64,000 nt of DNA, taken from assembly GCA_021613535.1 (NCBI GenBank), contig CP075496.1, forward strand, positions 5,828,001 through 5,892,000, written 5' to 3'. Source of the DNA: Adineta vaga (taxonomy: Eukaryota > Rotifera). Position 1 is the stretch's first letter. Each line of letters begins with the position of its first letter. The notes under the pieces are model-generated. The model did not search any database, had not been told where the DNA came from, and saw only the letters and a list, made by a program, of their open reading frames with translations. The position numbers and the translations under genes were made by a program. This document shows, piece after piece, positions 11,759 through 23,444 of the stretch.

Positions 11759-13326
11759 TCATGGTTTCACACTATCGATATAGATCCATTCGAGGGCTCG
11801 AGCTGGACTTAATAATTTACAATAATGAAAACCAGCGACAGTTGAGACAGGATAATCCTTTGGTAAACGAAGTGTTGGCGAGCGTACAGTTACAACTGAT
11901 CTTCCCTGACTATCGGTACCAAGATCATATTTCTTTGAAAAGAAAAAAAAGTCATGACAGATAATTAATACTCCTCTTATTTTCAATATATATTAGATCT
12001 TACCAATGGTGTCCATATCCATAATGGACCAGCATTTAATGGACCAATATCATCGCCAATTAACATTTTTTTCCCTTTTTTCTCATATCTTTCTTTACTT
12101 CCATATCCAGCATTTTCTAAAGCCCAATCAAGTGCATGTTGATTAATCAAACCACATAAAGATTGATTATCTGTTTGATTAAAATCATGTTCTTTTCCAT
12201 CAGCAGCTTCAAGAAGCACTTGTCGGGAAATCATTTTTACACGCATTTCTTCTGCAGATGTATGTGTTTCACCCGTATCAAATTGATCAGTTAGATCATA
12301 GATATTCTGTGTTACCGTATGAACATTTAATATACAATTATTTAACGGTTTAATTGATGAACAATTATTATCCAAATGTGGAAAATGTTCAGGTATTTTA
12401 TAAACAATATGGAATTGATCTGAAATATTCAATTGAATCGTATCATTGAGTCCACTCATAATTTTTTGTGCATAAGTACTCCATGGACTACCTATTTGAC
12501 AATTGTCATTCGTTTGATTGTAACATGGCGGAAGAAAATGATAGAATCCTTCAAGATTTAATGCATCAAGATATGGTTGAGAAAAGTTTTTTGTCTGTTC
12601 TAAATGATATGCTAACATAGATGTTATTGTTTGATTATTTAAACGCATATTGATATAATCCGCAATTCGAATAGATAATTCTTGATGTGCTATTGTTTCA
12701 TTGATTTCTGATTCAATATCATTCTTAATAATATGACTCGATGGTTTACCTGATGCTGTATTCATATGATTCATTCCGGGAATAATTAATGTAAAATGAG
12801 GATAAATTGAAAAGAAATGAAATGATTCAATGATACGTGTAACACGTGCTAGACCATCGAGTTCGCCAGAAAGTATCAATGTTGATACGGGATATATTGT
12901 ACTTGTTGATTGATGTTTACGTTCAAGAAATGCGCCTGTTAAGATTTGTCCAAAGATTCTTTCCTGATATTTAATGGCTAAACTTTGCGATACGATACTA
13001 CCTAAACTATGACCGCCAAGAAAAATAGTTACATTTTTTGGCACACCAGAATGATATAATTTATCTAGAATTTCATCAATAACTTTTGGACGTAGTGCTT
13101 CGACCGGTATATTATCTGGAAAGGATGGAATAGCAATCCAAAGACTATAATTAGATGTGATTTGTACTTGTTTCAATAATGGAACATAACGTTCAGGTGG
13201 TAATTCAGCACCAGGAATAAATATGAATACAATTGGAATGGATTCTTCTTTAATCGGTTGAAGAATAATATCAGATGAGCAGATGATTAGATGAAATAAA
13301 TTGAAAATTAAAATTAGTTTTAGCAT
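11759..13326 (-). CDS. secreted alpha/beta hydrolase
   Basis: Two exons (13326-12004 and 11932-11759) join in phase to 1,497 nt, 498 residues. The first 16 residues (MLKLILIFNLFHLIIC) form a signal peptide. An alpha/beta-hydrolase core follows, with an oxyanion-type FIFIPGAELPPERY strand near 35-47, the nucleophile elbow GGHSLGS with Ser107, a likely acid Asp157 in SGELDGLARV, and His187 in IPGMNHMN. The spacing fits a serine hydrolase catalytic triad. About ten NxS/T sequons agree with secretion. The residues after about 200 form a long extension, absent from minimal hydrolases, ending in ALEWIYIDSVKP. The substrate (ester, lipid or other) cannot be told from sequence. The lipid-droplet hydrolase LDAH has a similar core but no signal peptide. 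Confidence 0.8.
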
Positions 13327-14102
13327 GATATAAACTTAGAGAAAACGTAAAACAATGAATCGCTATAGTATTCATTTTATATTGATCGACAAGTGCAGAT
13401 GAGAATCATTGACATATGTTAGGATTATATAATCAGGATAACAAAATTCGAAATAAATACGTATATGAAAAATATCGAATAAAATTTAATCTACTCCACT
13501 ACTACATATAGATAAGCAATATGTTCAGTTCAAAGTTCATTCTTTTGTTTGACAGACCATTGTTTTTGTTCGGAAAAATTTCTTCAAACAATTATCATCA
13601 TATTTTCGATTTATAAATACTAATATGGCTCAAAAATTTTCAATATATCAATTCATTGAATGTGATTAGAATCAAATTTATTTTGCATTTTGAGAAAAGA
13701 AATGACAACTAATTCATATCATTAAGAATGAAACATTTGGTGAACAACGCCCTTTTTTGAGTGACGAATAATAAGTGATAGATTTCACGCTTGTCCCTAG
13801 TAATTAATAGTAATGTATATTCACGCTTATTTTCTCGTCTATGAAACTGTTCTGTTTTAAATACTATCAGTTTTTCTTTTGTTATTAAAAAATGACCAAC
13901 TAATAGCGGCGTTTATTATCAAAAAGAATATTTAATCAAAAGAAAACATAAAAGGAAAAGTTTTATTTATTTATAAGAAAAAAAAAACTTTACAAAAAAA
14001 TAAGATCTATCAAAACATAGAATGAGTTATTGATAATTCTTAATTCATGAAAGCATAAAAAATGATAGATAAATTCCAATAAACGACAAATAGGAGCCAG
14101 AA
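13327..14102. other. intergenic, between microRNA cluster and hydrolase
   Basis: AT-rich with no convincing coding frame. It lies just downstream of the microRNA hairpins and upstream of the hydrolase on the same strand. A shared primary transcript is possible but not shown. Confidence 0.4.
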
Positions 14103-14166
14103 AAAGGAAGAGTGTGTACCCGGTGACTGTATTAAAATCGAAGTGACCGTTTAAACAATCTTCCTA
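14103..14166 (-). ncRNA. mir-36: miR-36-family precursor, copy 1
   Basis: On the minus strand this folds into a microRNA-like hairpin: a 5' arm (14166 downward) pairs with the 3' arm over about 22 positions, including AGGAAGA/TCTTCCT at the base and GGTCACT/AGTGACT-like pairing near the loop. The 3' arm (14126 to 14105) reads UCACCGGGUACACACUCU, with the seed CACCGGG that defines the miR-35/36 family of protostomes. The mature strand of that family also comes from the 3' arm. Exact mature ends are inferred. Confidence 0.85.
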
Positions 14167-14245
14167 CAAACATAATCAAACTCTCCGGCTCGTTTATCTT
14201 CTTTTGAGAATAATTCTTCCATTATCGACAATTATTGATCGTATC

Positions 14246-14317
14246 AAAGGAAGAGTGTTATACCCGGTGATTTATTTCATATTCTAAATCAAATTAACCG
14301 GCTATCCAATCTTCTAT
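14246..14317 (-). ncRNA. mir-36: miR-36-family precursor, copy 2
   Basis: Minus-strand hairpin whose 3' arm (14270 to 14249) reads UCACCGGGUAUAACACUC, again with seed CACCGGG. The opposite arm (14317-14290) has AGAAGATTGGATAGCCGGT and pairs along the whole mature sequence with a few bulges. It lies 144 bases from copy 1 and shares the ACUCUUCC 3' end, so the two look like a tandem duplication. Confidence 0.85.
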
Positions 14318-14395
14318 CGAAAGAACAAAAGTTTTTCAGATAAAAATCAAGTAAACTCATGAAAAACATCTAAATTATTCTTTAAAAACATCATC

Positions 14396-14470
14396 ACTAA
14401 AGCTAAGTGTAGAACCCGGTGAGAAATCATTTTCATATCCACCTCTACCGAAGTTCCACCTAGCTTTAGT
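14396..14470 (-). ncRNA. mir-36: miR-36-family precursor, copy 3
   Basis: Minus-strand hairpin with a perfect 10-bp base (ACTAAAGCTA at 14396-14405 against TAGCTTTAGT at 14461-14470). The 3' arm (14422 to 14401) reads UCACCGGGUUCUACACUUAG with seed CACCGGG. Its 3' half differs from copies 1 and 2, so it is an older paralogue in the array. Confidence 0.85.
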
Positions 14471-14528
14471 AATATGTCAAACGAAGAGAAGAAATAGATA
14501 ATATATCAAGTGAAGGTGCTCTCAATTA

Positions 14529-14592
14529 GGATGAGTGTGAGATCTAGTCATGAACTTGCAAAAACCACATAGACTAAATAACACAATCATAT
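14529..14592 (-). ncRNA. mir-279: miR-279-family precursor
   Basis: Minus-strand hairpin. The 3' arm (14550 to 14529) reads UGACUAGAUCUCACACUC, nearly identical to the conserved miR-279 family (seed GACUAGA) over its first nine bases and similar beyond. The other arm (14590-14568) reads ATGATTGTGTTATTTAGTC and pairs along its length. The 3'-arm mature position is the one known for miR-279. It is the first hairpin of the array in transcription direction, followed by the three miR-36 copies. Confidence 0.85.
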
Positions 14593-16821
14593 GAATCGGA
14601 GAGCTCTTCTCTTCAAAGATTTTGTCATTAAGTATACTATCACCACAAACAATAAATACAAAATCCAAGCATAGCATGCAGATTTAATAAAAGAAAAAGT
14701 ATGATATATAGAGAAAGAGAGCAGCTCACCATGCTTTGATCCAATACTTCAATTGTTTTTTCCTTTTTTTGAATGCATATGTACATATATAGATATTAGT
14801 AAGTTTGACTAGGTTTATTTTGTTGTTGGTTTTTTCGTCTATAGATTTAACATAAGACAGAGAACGACGTTTTTTTGACGGTAGGAGACGACAATAAATG
14901 TTAAGACAAACGCGATGCAAATGAACAACTGGACGAGTTGGCCCGACGATTGACCCTATATACATTGTTTTCTATGTATTCTCTCTTGCTTCTCGTCGTT
15001 GTCGAAAAAAAGCAGTAAAAGAAAGCGAGCGAGCGAGAGGGAGAGAGAGAGAGAAAAAACCGTAAAGACAAGCGAAAGCTTGTATAAATGTATACTTGCA
15101 TCCGACCGTTGTCGATCGATGTCTAATATGAGCGACATGTTCAGATATGTACATTTTCTCTTCTCTTTCTCTCGATTTTTGACCGAACATTGACCTGTTT
15201 CTCTTTCTTTTTCTAAATGCTATTTTTGCCCGATACTAGCATACTATATCCATGCTTGTCTCTTCGATTTGTCCAATGGTAGAAATATGAACATCATCTT
15301 TCGTCTAAACATTGATAGATTTTTTTTCTCTTTCTGTCTTCATCCAGACATCCTGACCTTAGGAAAAAAGAAGTAACAGAAGAACGGACAACTGAACAAA
15401 CAGAAAAAAGATGGTTGGTTCAAAGATGTTATGTCTGACAAGTCTATTATTTTGGCTTAACGCCAAATTTATATACATAGACATATACTAACGACATATA
15501 GAAGCCATTTGAGGTAAAATAAAATCAAAACAAACGTGCAATAAGTGTCTGTTATGTTTGAGTAAAAAGCAATTGGCTGAATCCATTGATGATAATGAGG
15601 AAAAAAGAATAACACATCTGACAATATATTGATAGTTGTCTGGAGTTTTCATATCGTTTATGTTGAAATCATGTTCAAAATGAATTTCTTCTTCTTCGAG
15701 TCATTCAAACGATGAAGACATTACCGTATAGAATATGAACAATAACAAACGAAAAGTAACTGTAGGATTAAGCATGTTGTTAAATGTTCTATTTGTTTGA
15801 CAACGGCTTTATATCTGACGAAAGCTACTGAAGCTCTTTTAAGTATTTAACGGAAAAATCTTCATTGAAGAAAAAAGAAAACGAACGATCAATTCGACAT
15901 CCATCAATCGTTTGTCATTAGTGATGGTTTGTCTAGATTGATCTTATCTATTTCTTTTGTCAACACTTTACTTGAATAATCATTGTTGATGATCATCTGT
16001 TACGTGAGTTCAATATCAAAAACAAAATTAAAAACATTCATCAAATTACATAGAATGACAATGATGTAAGATCGGATCAGAATATCACTTTTATCTTTCA
16101 CTCACTCTGTAATTGACATCTATCAATGATGAAAGATCGCTTCTTTTTCGGAAAAAGAATATAAATTTATTCACTGAAATAACGTTATATCTCCGTTTGT
16201 TTTTGCTTAATTATCGTCAGTACTGAAAATCTTGCATTTAGCTATTGATAATGATGATCATTATTCTCAATAGTTAACACTCATATTCATTCATCTTCAT
16301 TTTGTTTGGACACTTCTGTCGTTCATCAGTGAATTAGATCGATACACTAGGGAGAAGACGAGCTTATTAACAGTATAAGATACATTACTCTGTTGATCTA
16401 CAAAATAACCATTAGTCTAATGTGTTGATGATTATTTATATCTCCTGATGTTTATAAACATCAAAAATACATTTTGTTTTATTTTTGTTTGTTTTTTGGC
16501 ATTGATTGAAAGATATCGGAATGATTTTGATTTCGATGAAGAGATGCAGTAGTCTGTTTATGACAGATTCGTAACATTTCGTTTGTTTTGATAGAACGAG
16601 ACAGACAGAAGAGAGTTTTAAGTAAGTGGTAGAGTGAGTGTTCTAATTGATGTTCTTTCAACTACAAATATTTGAACACTTGAACAATTTTTCGTCGTAC
16701 ATTCAAGTATTTGTAAGTGATGTCTATTGTATTGGAAGAAAAAAAGAAAACGAAACGTATGTTAAGTTCACAAATTGAAAGGTTCATATTAACAAAGAAT
16801 TCATCTATGTATGATATTTAT
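14593..16821. other. intergenic region, probable microRNA promoter side
   Basis: AT-rich. Around 14975-15060 there is a CT/GA-rich low-complexity patch (CGAGCGAGCGAGAGGGAGAG) that generates several spurious open frames on both strands. The promoter of the minus-strand microRNA cluster should lie here. I cannot point to its position. Confidence 0.4.
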
Positions 16822-18540
16822 TTAAGAAATCAATTGAAAGTTTTTCTTCAATTGCGTTTTCGCCTTATTTGTCTCATGAATTTCAGTTATTCGATTCGAT
16901 GATGTTTGATAATGTTGATAGAATAGAACAGAAGATGGATTTTGTAGATATTTCCATGGATGAAAGATCTTTTCTGGATTATGAATTGTTTCTATTTGAC
17001 GTAAATGTAATTCATGTTGAACTATTTGAACTTTACGTTCCCAAACATGAATATTTCTACGCAGATTGATTTGTTTCGATTTTAAATCTACATAATTTGG
17101 AATAGATGGAACACGATAGGTAACAGCTATTTCTTGCAATTGTTCGTTTATTTTCTCATATTGTCGAATTTCCTAATAAAAAACAAAGAGATAAGATGCA
17201 ATTGAAAAGAGATTTTATTCAATTTTACATATAACATTTTTTGTTTGATTTCATTATAATATTTTACTAATTGTATTCGATTATTTATTTCTTTACGTAA
17301 AGATACAAGTGTACGAAGTTCTTTGAATAATTCAGGCTAAAGACAAAGTATAACGAATATTGATAATTTCATTTAGAATTCTTTTTCTATCGTCATAACC
17401 TTCTTAGCATTAAGTTTCATATTCGCTTCAGATTGTTGTCGTTTATAGAAAATCAACATTTTATTTTTAATATTAACTTCTTTTAATTGTTTATCGATAT
17501 CAATTTTCAATTGTTCAAAATCTACTTCCGTTATTGTATCAACTATTTGACGAACCTAGATTTACATAACGATCGAGACAGAACAAGAGCTTTTAGAAGA
17601 AAAATTTATATCAAACTTTTCGAATGGATTTTTCTGTACCATCAATATTGAAACGAAGACGAACAGTTTTCTGCCATTTCTATGACAATAAGATATCGAA
17701 ATGGATTTATCTTCATAGAAATAGTTGTACTTACTCTTTCATTTAAAGCTTCCTAAAGAAGAAGAAAAAACGAGTTTCATCAAGAATTATCAAAGAAGAA
17801 AAGTTCACTAGATAATGCATTCTATCATGAATATATTCAAAGAATTCTTCAGCAGTAAATCGTTTTTGTGTTGATATCAAATCAATATTCATTTTTTGTA
17901 TGAATTTTTTCAATGTAATCAATTCATGTTCTAAATGAATGATAGTTTCACCATCAGTTTCAAGTGTATTCTAAAAAATGGTACAAAATTTCTCATGAAG
18001 ATATATTTTGTTTATCTCACAATGCATTCATCAACATATTGTGTTATATTAATTCCATATTTTTGATTGTAAGCAAACAAAACTTTACAAATAGCTTCGG
18101 CTATTTCACGTTTCTTTTCAATAGATAATGGTTGTTTAGTTTTATGTTTCAAAATTTTATGAGATAATGGTTTTATTTTATCTGAATGAATTGATATTTC
18201 AAATCGAAAATATAAACTTGTTTACTTGGAAGAAGAATATTCTCAGATATTCGTTTGTCTTGATGAGGAACTATTTTCTTTTCATACCATATCAAATAAT
18301 TATGTAGTAGACGATTTTCAGCATGAAGATATATGATCTGTTCACTTCAAATAGATTCCAATAATTCATATGAAGAAAAAAAAACCAAAGGAAATTTTAC
18401 TTCAACTTTTTCACTTTTTTCTGTAGTATGACAAGTGATAAATTGGATAGATCTTCCATTTCTTGCTCATTATATAAATTATGATCATATCCATTGAGGA
18501 TAGCAGTTATATTTTTACTTAAATCCTGTTGATACGACAT
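16822..18540 (-). CDS. CCDC113/CCDC96-type ciliary coiled-coil protein
   Basis: Nine exons: 18540-18401, 18344-18226, 18181-18021, 17970-17809, 17752-17735, 17679-17617, 17555-17400, 17336-17229, 17172-16822. They total 1,278 nt, 425 residues, with an open frame. The C-terminal half is almost all coiled coil. The segment YRVPSIPNYVDLK followed by NIHVWERKVQIVQHELHLR is the signature of the DUF4201 domain shared by CCDC113 (CFAP263) and CCDC96 (CFAP184), which sit together at the base of motile-cilium radial spokes and in centriolar satellites. The length (CCDC113 about 377, CCDC96 about 555) slightly favours CCDC113, but I cannot decide between them. Exon 5 is only 18 nt. The gene is divergent from CEP97, with 429 bases between the two starts. 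Confidence 0.8.
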
Positions 18541-18787
18541 ATTGCTATTCAGTATTGTATTAACGAATAGTTTTAGCGCTGAGTTTATTCATTACTTGAT
18601 TCTACAGTACTATGAAATTAATCATCTCCTTTTTGCTTAGATTGTAGAATTCAATGGCGTAGAGCGATCTCTGTCCTTCAAATAAATAATCATTTTCATT
18701 ACCCGTGAGCTATTTTTACAAAACAAATATAGACGTTTTAATGTATATACAGAAAAACAGCGTTTCTGTCTTTATGATTTGATCATG

Positions 18788-18823
18788 GTTACTATGGATA
18801 TGATCAGCTGAAAGTATGGTAAC
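18788..18823. promoter_or_regulatory. candidate RFX X-box pair in a divergent ciliary promoter
   Basis: GTTACTATGGATAT at 18788-18801 fits the X-box consensus RTHNYYWTRRNRAC at 12 of 14 positions. GTATGGTAAC at 18814-18823 is an inverted GTTACCAT half-site 12 bases later. Both lie between the divergent starts of two cilium/centriole genes, where RFX factors commonly act. Inferred from motif and position only. Confidence 0.4.
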
Positions 18824-18969
18824 TTATAAAGTCGAAATGCATCAGCACACACCTTTTTAAAAGTCATCTATTCAAGGCGAAATAAATAAAAGAACAAAAA
18901 TACATTTTCACTGCAAGTTGTATCACATCGGTAAATTTCGACGAAAAAAGTTTATTAAATCTCTCAACA

Positions 18970-21900
18970 ATGTCAATCCGAGCAAGCCATCCATTAATTT
19001 TCTCGATTGATAATTATTTATTAGAAGAACATTTAGTTCAACTTGATTTATCTTCGAAACATTTAAAACGAATCGATCAAATATCAAATCAAATTGATTT
19101 TAATGTTATTCTACTTGATCATAATGAAATAAGTAAAGTTGAAAACCTAGATCGATTTTCTCAATTAACTCAAGTAATATCGCTTTATATTTATCAAGAA
19201 AACTTTGTTTTTCATCAATAATTTCTTTAGTTATCATTATCTCATAACCGTCTGATTGATATTCATTTACTGCATCGAATAAGATCAGTACAAAAACTGA
19301 ATCTATCGTATAACTTAATCGATTCCATTGATAGTAAGAAATGAATCTTTTCTATTCTGTTGCATTTCGAATTCATCTTTTAAGGTTTAAAAACTCTACA
19401 AAATCTTGTTATGTTAAATATATCCAATAATAATATTCCGAGTATAGGAATACTAAATAACTGTTGTACATTACAATCATTAGATGCCAGTGAAAATTGT
19501 ATTCAACAAATTGAAGATCTTTCACAATTGACATCATTAAAAGTAAGAAGAAATTCTAAATTTAACATAGAATATTGATTGATTTATTTTATTAGTATTT
19601 GAATTTACATAAAAATTTTCTGGATACATTAAATTTGATTTCACGCTATTGGCCAAAATCACTTCATACATTGATTATATCCGATAATGAAATTCAAGAT
19701 TTAACTGAAGTAAATAGTTTTGAATTTCTAAACATTATTTTGAAATATTTTTTTGAAATGAAGATTGCTCATTTATCATCATTTATTACATTGAATACGC
19801 TTTATTTTATTGATAATCCATGTCTATCAATAGTAGATGAAAAACATGGATGCCATCAACCATTTGATTACAGACCATATATTCTTAATTGGTGCGTATC
19901 ACTTCATAATTTAGATGGATTATTTATTACACGAAAAGAAAGGTAAGACTTATGATAGTAGATATTTTCATGTTTTTTTCTCTTCTATTACGAATCTAGT
20001 TTGAAAGCTGAATGGCTTTTAAGTCAAGGTAAAGGTCGATCATTTGGATTTGGTGAGCATGCTGAACTTGTTCAATATTTAATACGAGTCTGTAGCACAG
20101 ATACTCATGAAGTAAAACAAATCGAATTTTGATGTGTTCTATTTCTCCTTCGTTTAAAAGAAAGATGATCTAAACCTATCACGTATTATGCAGCAACAAA
20201 ATTTATATATTCATCAACGACAAAATGGTCAGATTTTGTTTTAAAACTAAATCTATTTACTTCAATTATTAGTTTCTAGAACATACAAATGAAGAAATGG
20301 AAGCAACATCAGATACCATTCATGATGCGACTGACACATTATCTCAAAGTTTAACATTCATATCATAAATGTATAACAATAGAAATGTGTACACTTTAGA
20401 TACACATCGAAAATTACATCAAAGTACACTTATATCAGAATCCGAGTTTATATTGTTAAATACTTCATCTTCAACCACATCTGCAGATGAGGAACCTGTC
20501 TCATCCACTCGTCGTACGATATTCAAATTTGATGATTCATTCTCAAACATTCTATTTCCGCCCTAGTAGATCATCAAATGCATACACCAAGTCAAGCATA
20601 TAGTCGATCAATACACACCAGCGTTTCTCATATCGATGATCCAATAACAGAGAATAGTTCTAGTAATCGTTATGCTCAATACGATGATCGACCGATTAAA
20701 CCATTAGATCAAAATATGCTTCAAGCAAAACTTAATCAATATCCATTTAATAAGTAAACGTCATGTATTACCAGTTTAATATATACGACTCTTTGAATAT
20801 TATTAGTTTTCAAAAGGATAATATAAATCGGTCTCGTTCTCAAATTCAAGCTCATGCTCAGGCAATCAAACCATCACCGTCTTCTTTAGGTTACAATGCG
20901 AATCGTTATTCACCAAAAACGGCATCGTCTGAGCCGACTCATTCGTCTATTCTTTCTGAGCAAACAAATGTCACACTTACTAAATGTAAGAAAAAATGTT
21001 TTCTTTTCTTTATTCTATTAAAAAATCGAACCATCCATAGTATCTCACAATCGACAGAAACTTCGAAGAAGAAATACAATTCACAGTAATCTTCTTCAAC
21101 CATATGACAATGTTAAACATTACTCGACAACGAATAACAGAAATCAAATTAAAGAGCGTCAAGTATTGATCGACACTTCAAATGATAATAGAAATCGTAA
21201 GGCTTTCTTGAGAGAGAAAAAAATAACAAAATTTACGTATCTTAAAATCATTTTACACGATTTTGATGCGTACGCACTTCACTAACACTTTTTTAAATCC
21301 ATGATTTCAAGACAAAAAGGTGAGTCTACTCTTGTTCATAAAACGACATTTACATGCTGATGAACATTCTTGTTTTGATAACTAAAAAATAATTCTTTCT
21401 ATCACTAATTAGAACATGTTGACGATGATATGGAACTTCATTCGAAATCAGTTCCAACAACTACTATGTTATCAGCTCGAAGTACAACAATGAATAATAC
21501 CAGTGACATAGATAAATTAACGACTTCTGTAGAAACAATGCGAACATCAATTCTTCACGCGTATGTTTAACAAACTATTGTTTCGATATTATACAATTTT
21601 TATCACATCTTTCTAAAGGTATATGGATTTACATGAACGATTTACTAAAACAACTGAATTACAAACATCTGCAATATCTGCCCTTTGGAAAAAAGTATGA
21701 CGATTCAGATGAGATAAGTTTGCTGTGTATAAATCTATTCATGCATATTTTAGTGTGAAACACAAAATTTAACACATCAACATGAAACGGAAAAGATTAC
21801 TCAACAAAATCGATTACTCAATCAACGAATACATGAACTTGAAGAACGTTTAAAAACTACGAATGAATCACATTCAGTAAGAAAAAGAAATCTTGCTTCG

Positions 21901-23191
21901 TTTGTCTACGACTATTATCTAAAATGGACAAAATCACAGATTTATTAGTCAATAAACACGAAATAATTTCTAAACTCTTCTTTTCTAGGCTACACACACT
22001 ATTTCAAAACATAATCCACATATTCATCCTCCACTTCGTGCTCACATTTCTAAACGTGATGCAAAAAGTTTTTTTCTTCATTGGATACCAAATTCATTGA
22101 ATGAATCTCAAAGAATTCTTGGTTACCGAATATATATTGACGATGTTTTCAAAGGGGCTATTGATTCTGGAAAATTCGAAGCTATTATTGATTATATTCG
22201 TGATGAAGGAGAATATAAAATCAAAATACGAACTTATAATCAAGATGGAGAATCGTCAGATTCAAATATTGTCATTGCGAGATTTCGTCGTCAACATTCA
22301 ACGATGCCAGCTTCGGAAGTAACAACATCACGACGACGAACGCAATCGGAACGTATTGCTGAAGATATCAATGAAAAACAAACAAATGAAGATTTAATAA
22401 TGTTATCGAGAAATCGAAGTCGAACACCGATTATTATGGATAAACGACGAAGTGATATTGAACAACCACAAGATCTTCTTTCAATAACACCAGAAAAAGA
22501 AACAGTAGATTGAAGAATTCTTCCTTCTCTTTCGATTTATCTACTTGCAATTTTAGATTTTAACTGATCAACCTTCCGATTCATCGACAAAAACAAGTCC
22601 TCATATGACAAGAAAAGATTATGCTGTTATGGGTAAACCACCAATATCACCTACATCGAGTCCTAATCGAACTGAGAGAAAATCACCGAACAGAGAATTC
22701 TGCGGTAAATAAAAAGAATTCATGATAATGTATATAATTGACAACGCAATTTTCTTTATAGGTCTTTCAACCAAACGAAGTCCTGTACGAGCAGGTATTA
22801 TGTCTCGTTTGACAAAGAGTTCTAATAAACTGAAACAAAATAGTAATCTTTTGAATGTTCCACCCATTGAACGAAGTAATAGTCCAACAGAATCGATAAA
22901 TATCTCGAAAAATGAAGTAAAATTCATCTAATTATTTCAATATGATTACATGATCTATTTTAGATGATGTCAGTCAAACGAACAATTACATTTCAACCTG
23001 ATTTAAACAGTAATGAACATGAATCTATAGTTAGTCAACAAATTCCAATAAGATCAACATTTGATCCAACGACTTCGATAGATGTTGATCATTTTACAAC
23101 ACGTTCTAGTACATTCTTATCAACGTCACCGTCCTCACCTCCTTCCAGAAGATCAACGAAATTTGTACCTACAAGCTCCCTCGATCAGTAG
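18970..23191 (+). CDS. CEP97: CEP97-like leucine-rich-repeat centriolar protein with an FN3-like domain
   Basis: Nineteen exons join without a stop: 18970-19173, 19231-19333, 19385-19542, 19596-19709, 19764-19942, 20000-20111, 20161-20227, 20280-20348, 20400-20513, 20567-20753, 20807-20985, 21041-21196, 21413-21560, 21619-21694, 21754-21876, 21989-22504, 22557-22704, 22762-22916, 22964-23191. They give 3,036 nt, 1,011 residues. Leucine-rich repeats fill residues 1-190. The diagnostic CEP97 cap follows ([19 protein letters not shown], then [15 protein letters not shown]). A Ser/Thr-rich disordered middle and a short coiled coil (623-663) precede an FN3-like sandwich at about 690-762 ([30 protein letters not shown]). 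CEP97 partners CP110 in capping centrioles and restraining ciliogenesis. Human CEP97 has an IQ motif but no FN3 domain that I know of. The donors at 20349 and 20514 are weak, yet they remove the only stops and restore phase. Confidence 0.88.
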
Positions 23192-23384
23192 ATGATGTCA
23201 ACAAACTGTATTTAAAATTGTCAGATATTCAGTTTTATGAACTTGATTCTGAGTGTTATTTTTTTTCTCTCTATTTCGATATAATTACAGAATATAACTT
23301 GTGTGCTAAGATGTATTGAATAACTCAACTGTTCATTGTGACATACACATATCATTTTTGACAATCTATTTTATATCAAAGACA

Positions 23385-23402
23385 TTTATTCGTTGTAATA
23401 AA
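23385..23402. terminator. polyadenylation signals of convergent genes
   Basis: AATAAA on the plus strand at 23397-23402 suits CEP97, 206 bases after its stop. TTTATT at 23385-23390 is AATAAA on the minus strand, 55 bases past the DUF229 stop. The two 3' UTRs may overlap here. Confidence 0.5.
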
Positions 23403-23444
23403 ACAAGTGATAACAATACATTTGTTCGATAACTGTTTCAATTA

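Noticed and set aside
14899-15193. Several overlapping open frames on both strands
   Set aside because: They arise from a GA/CT-rich low-complexity patch and encode only Arg/Glu/Ser repeats.
20349-20566. Apparent premature stops (TAA at about 20366 and TAG TAG at 20564-20569) in CEP97, suggesting a pseudogene
   Set aside because: Two introns of about 51 and 53 bases with GT-AG ends remove them and keep the phase, and the full 1,011-residue frame stays open on both sides.
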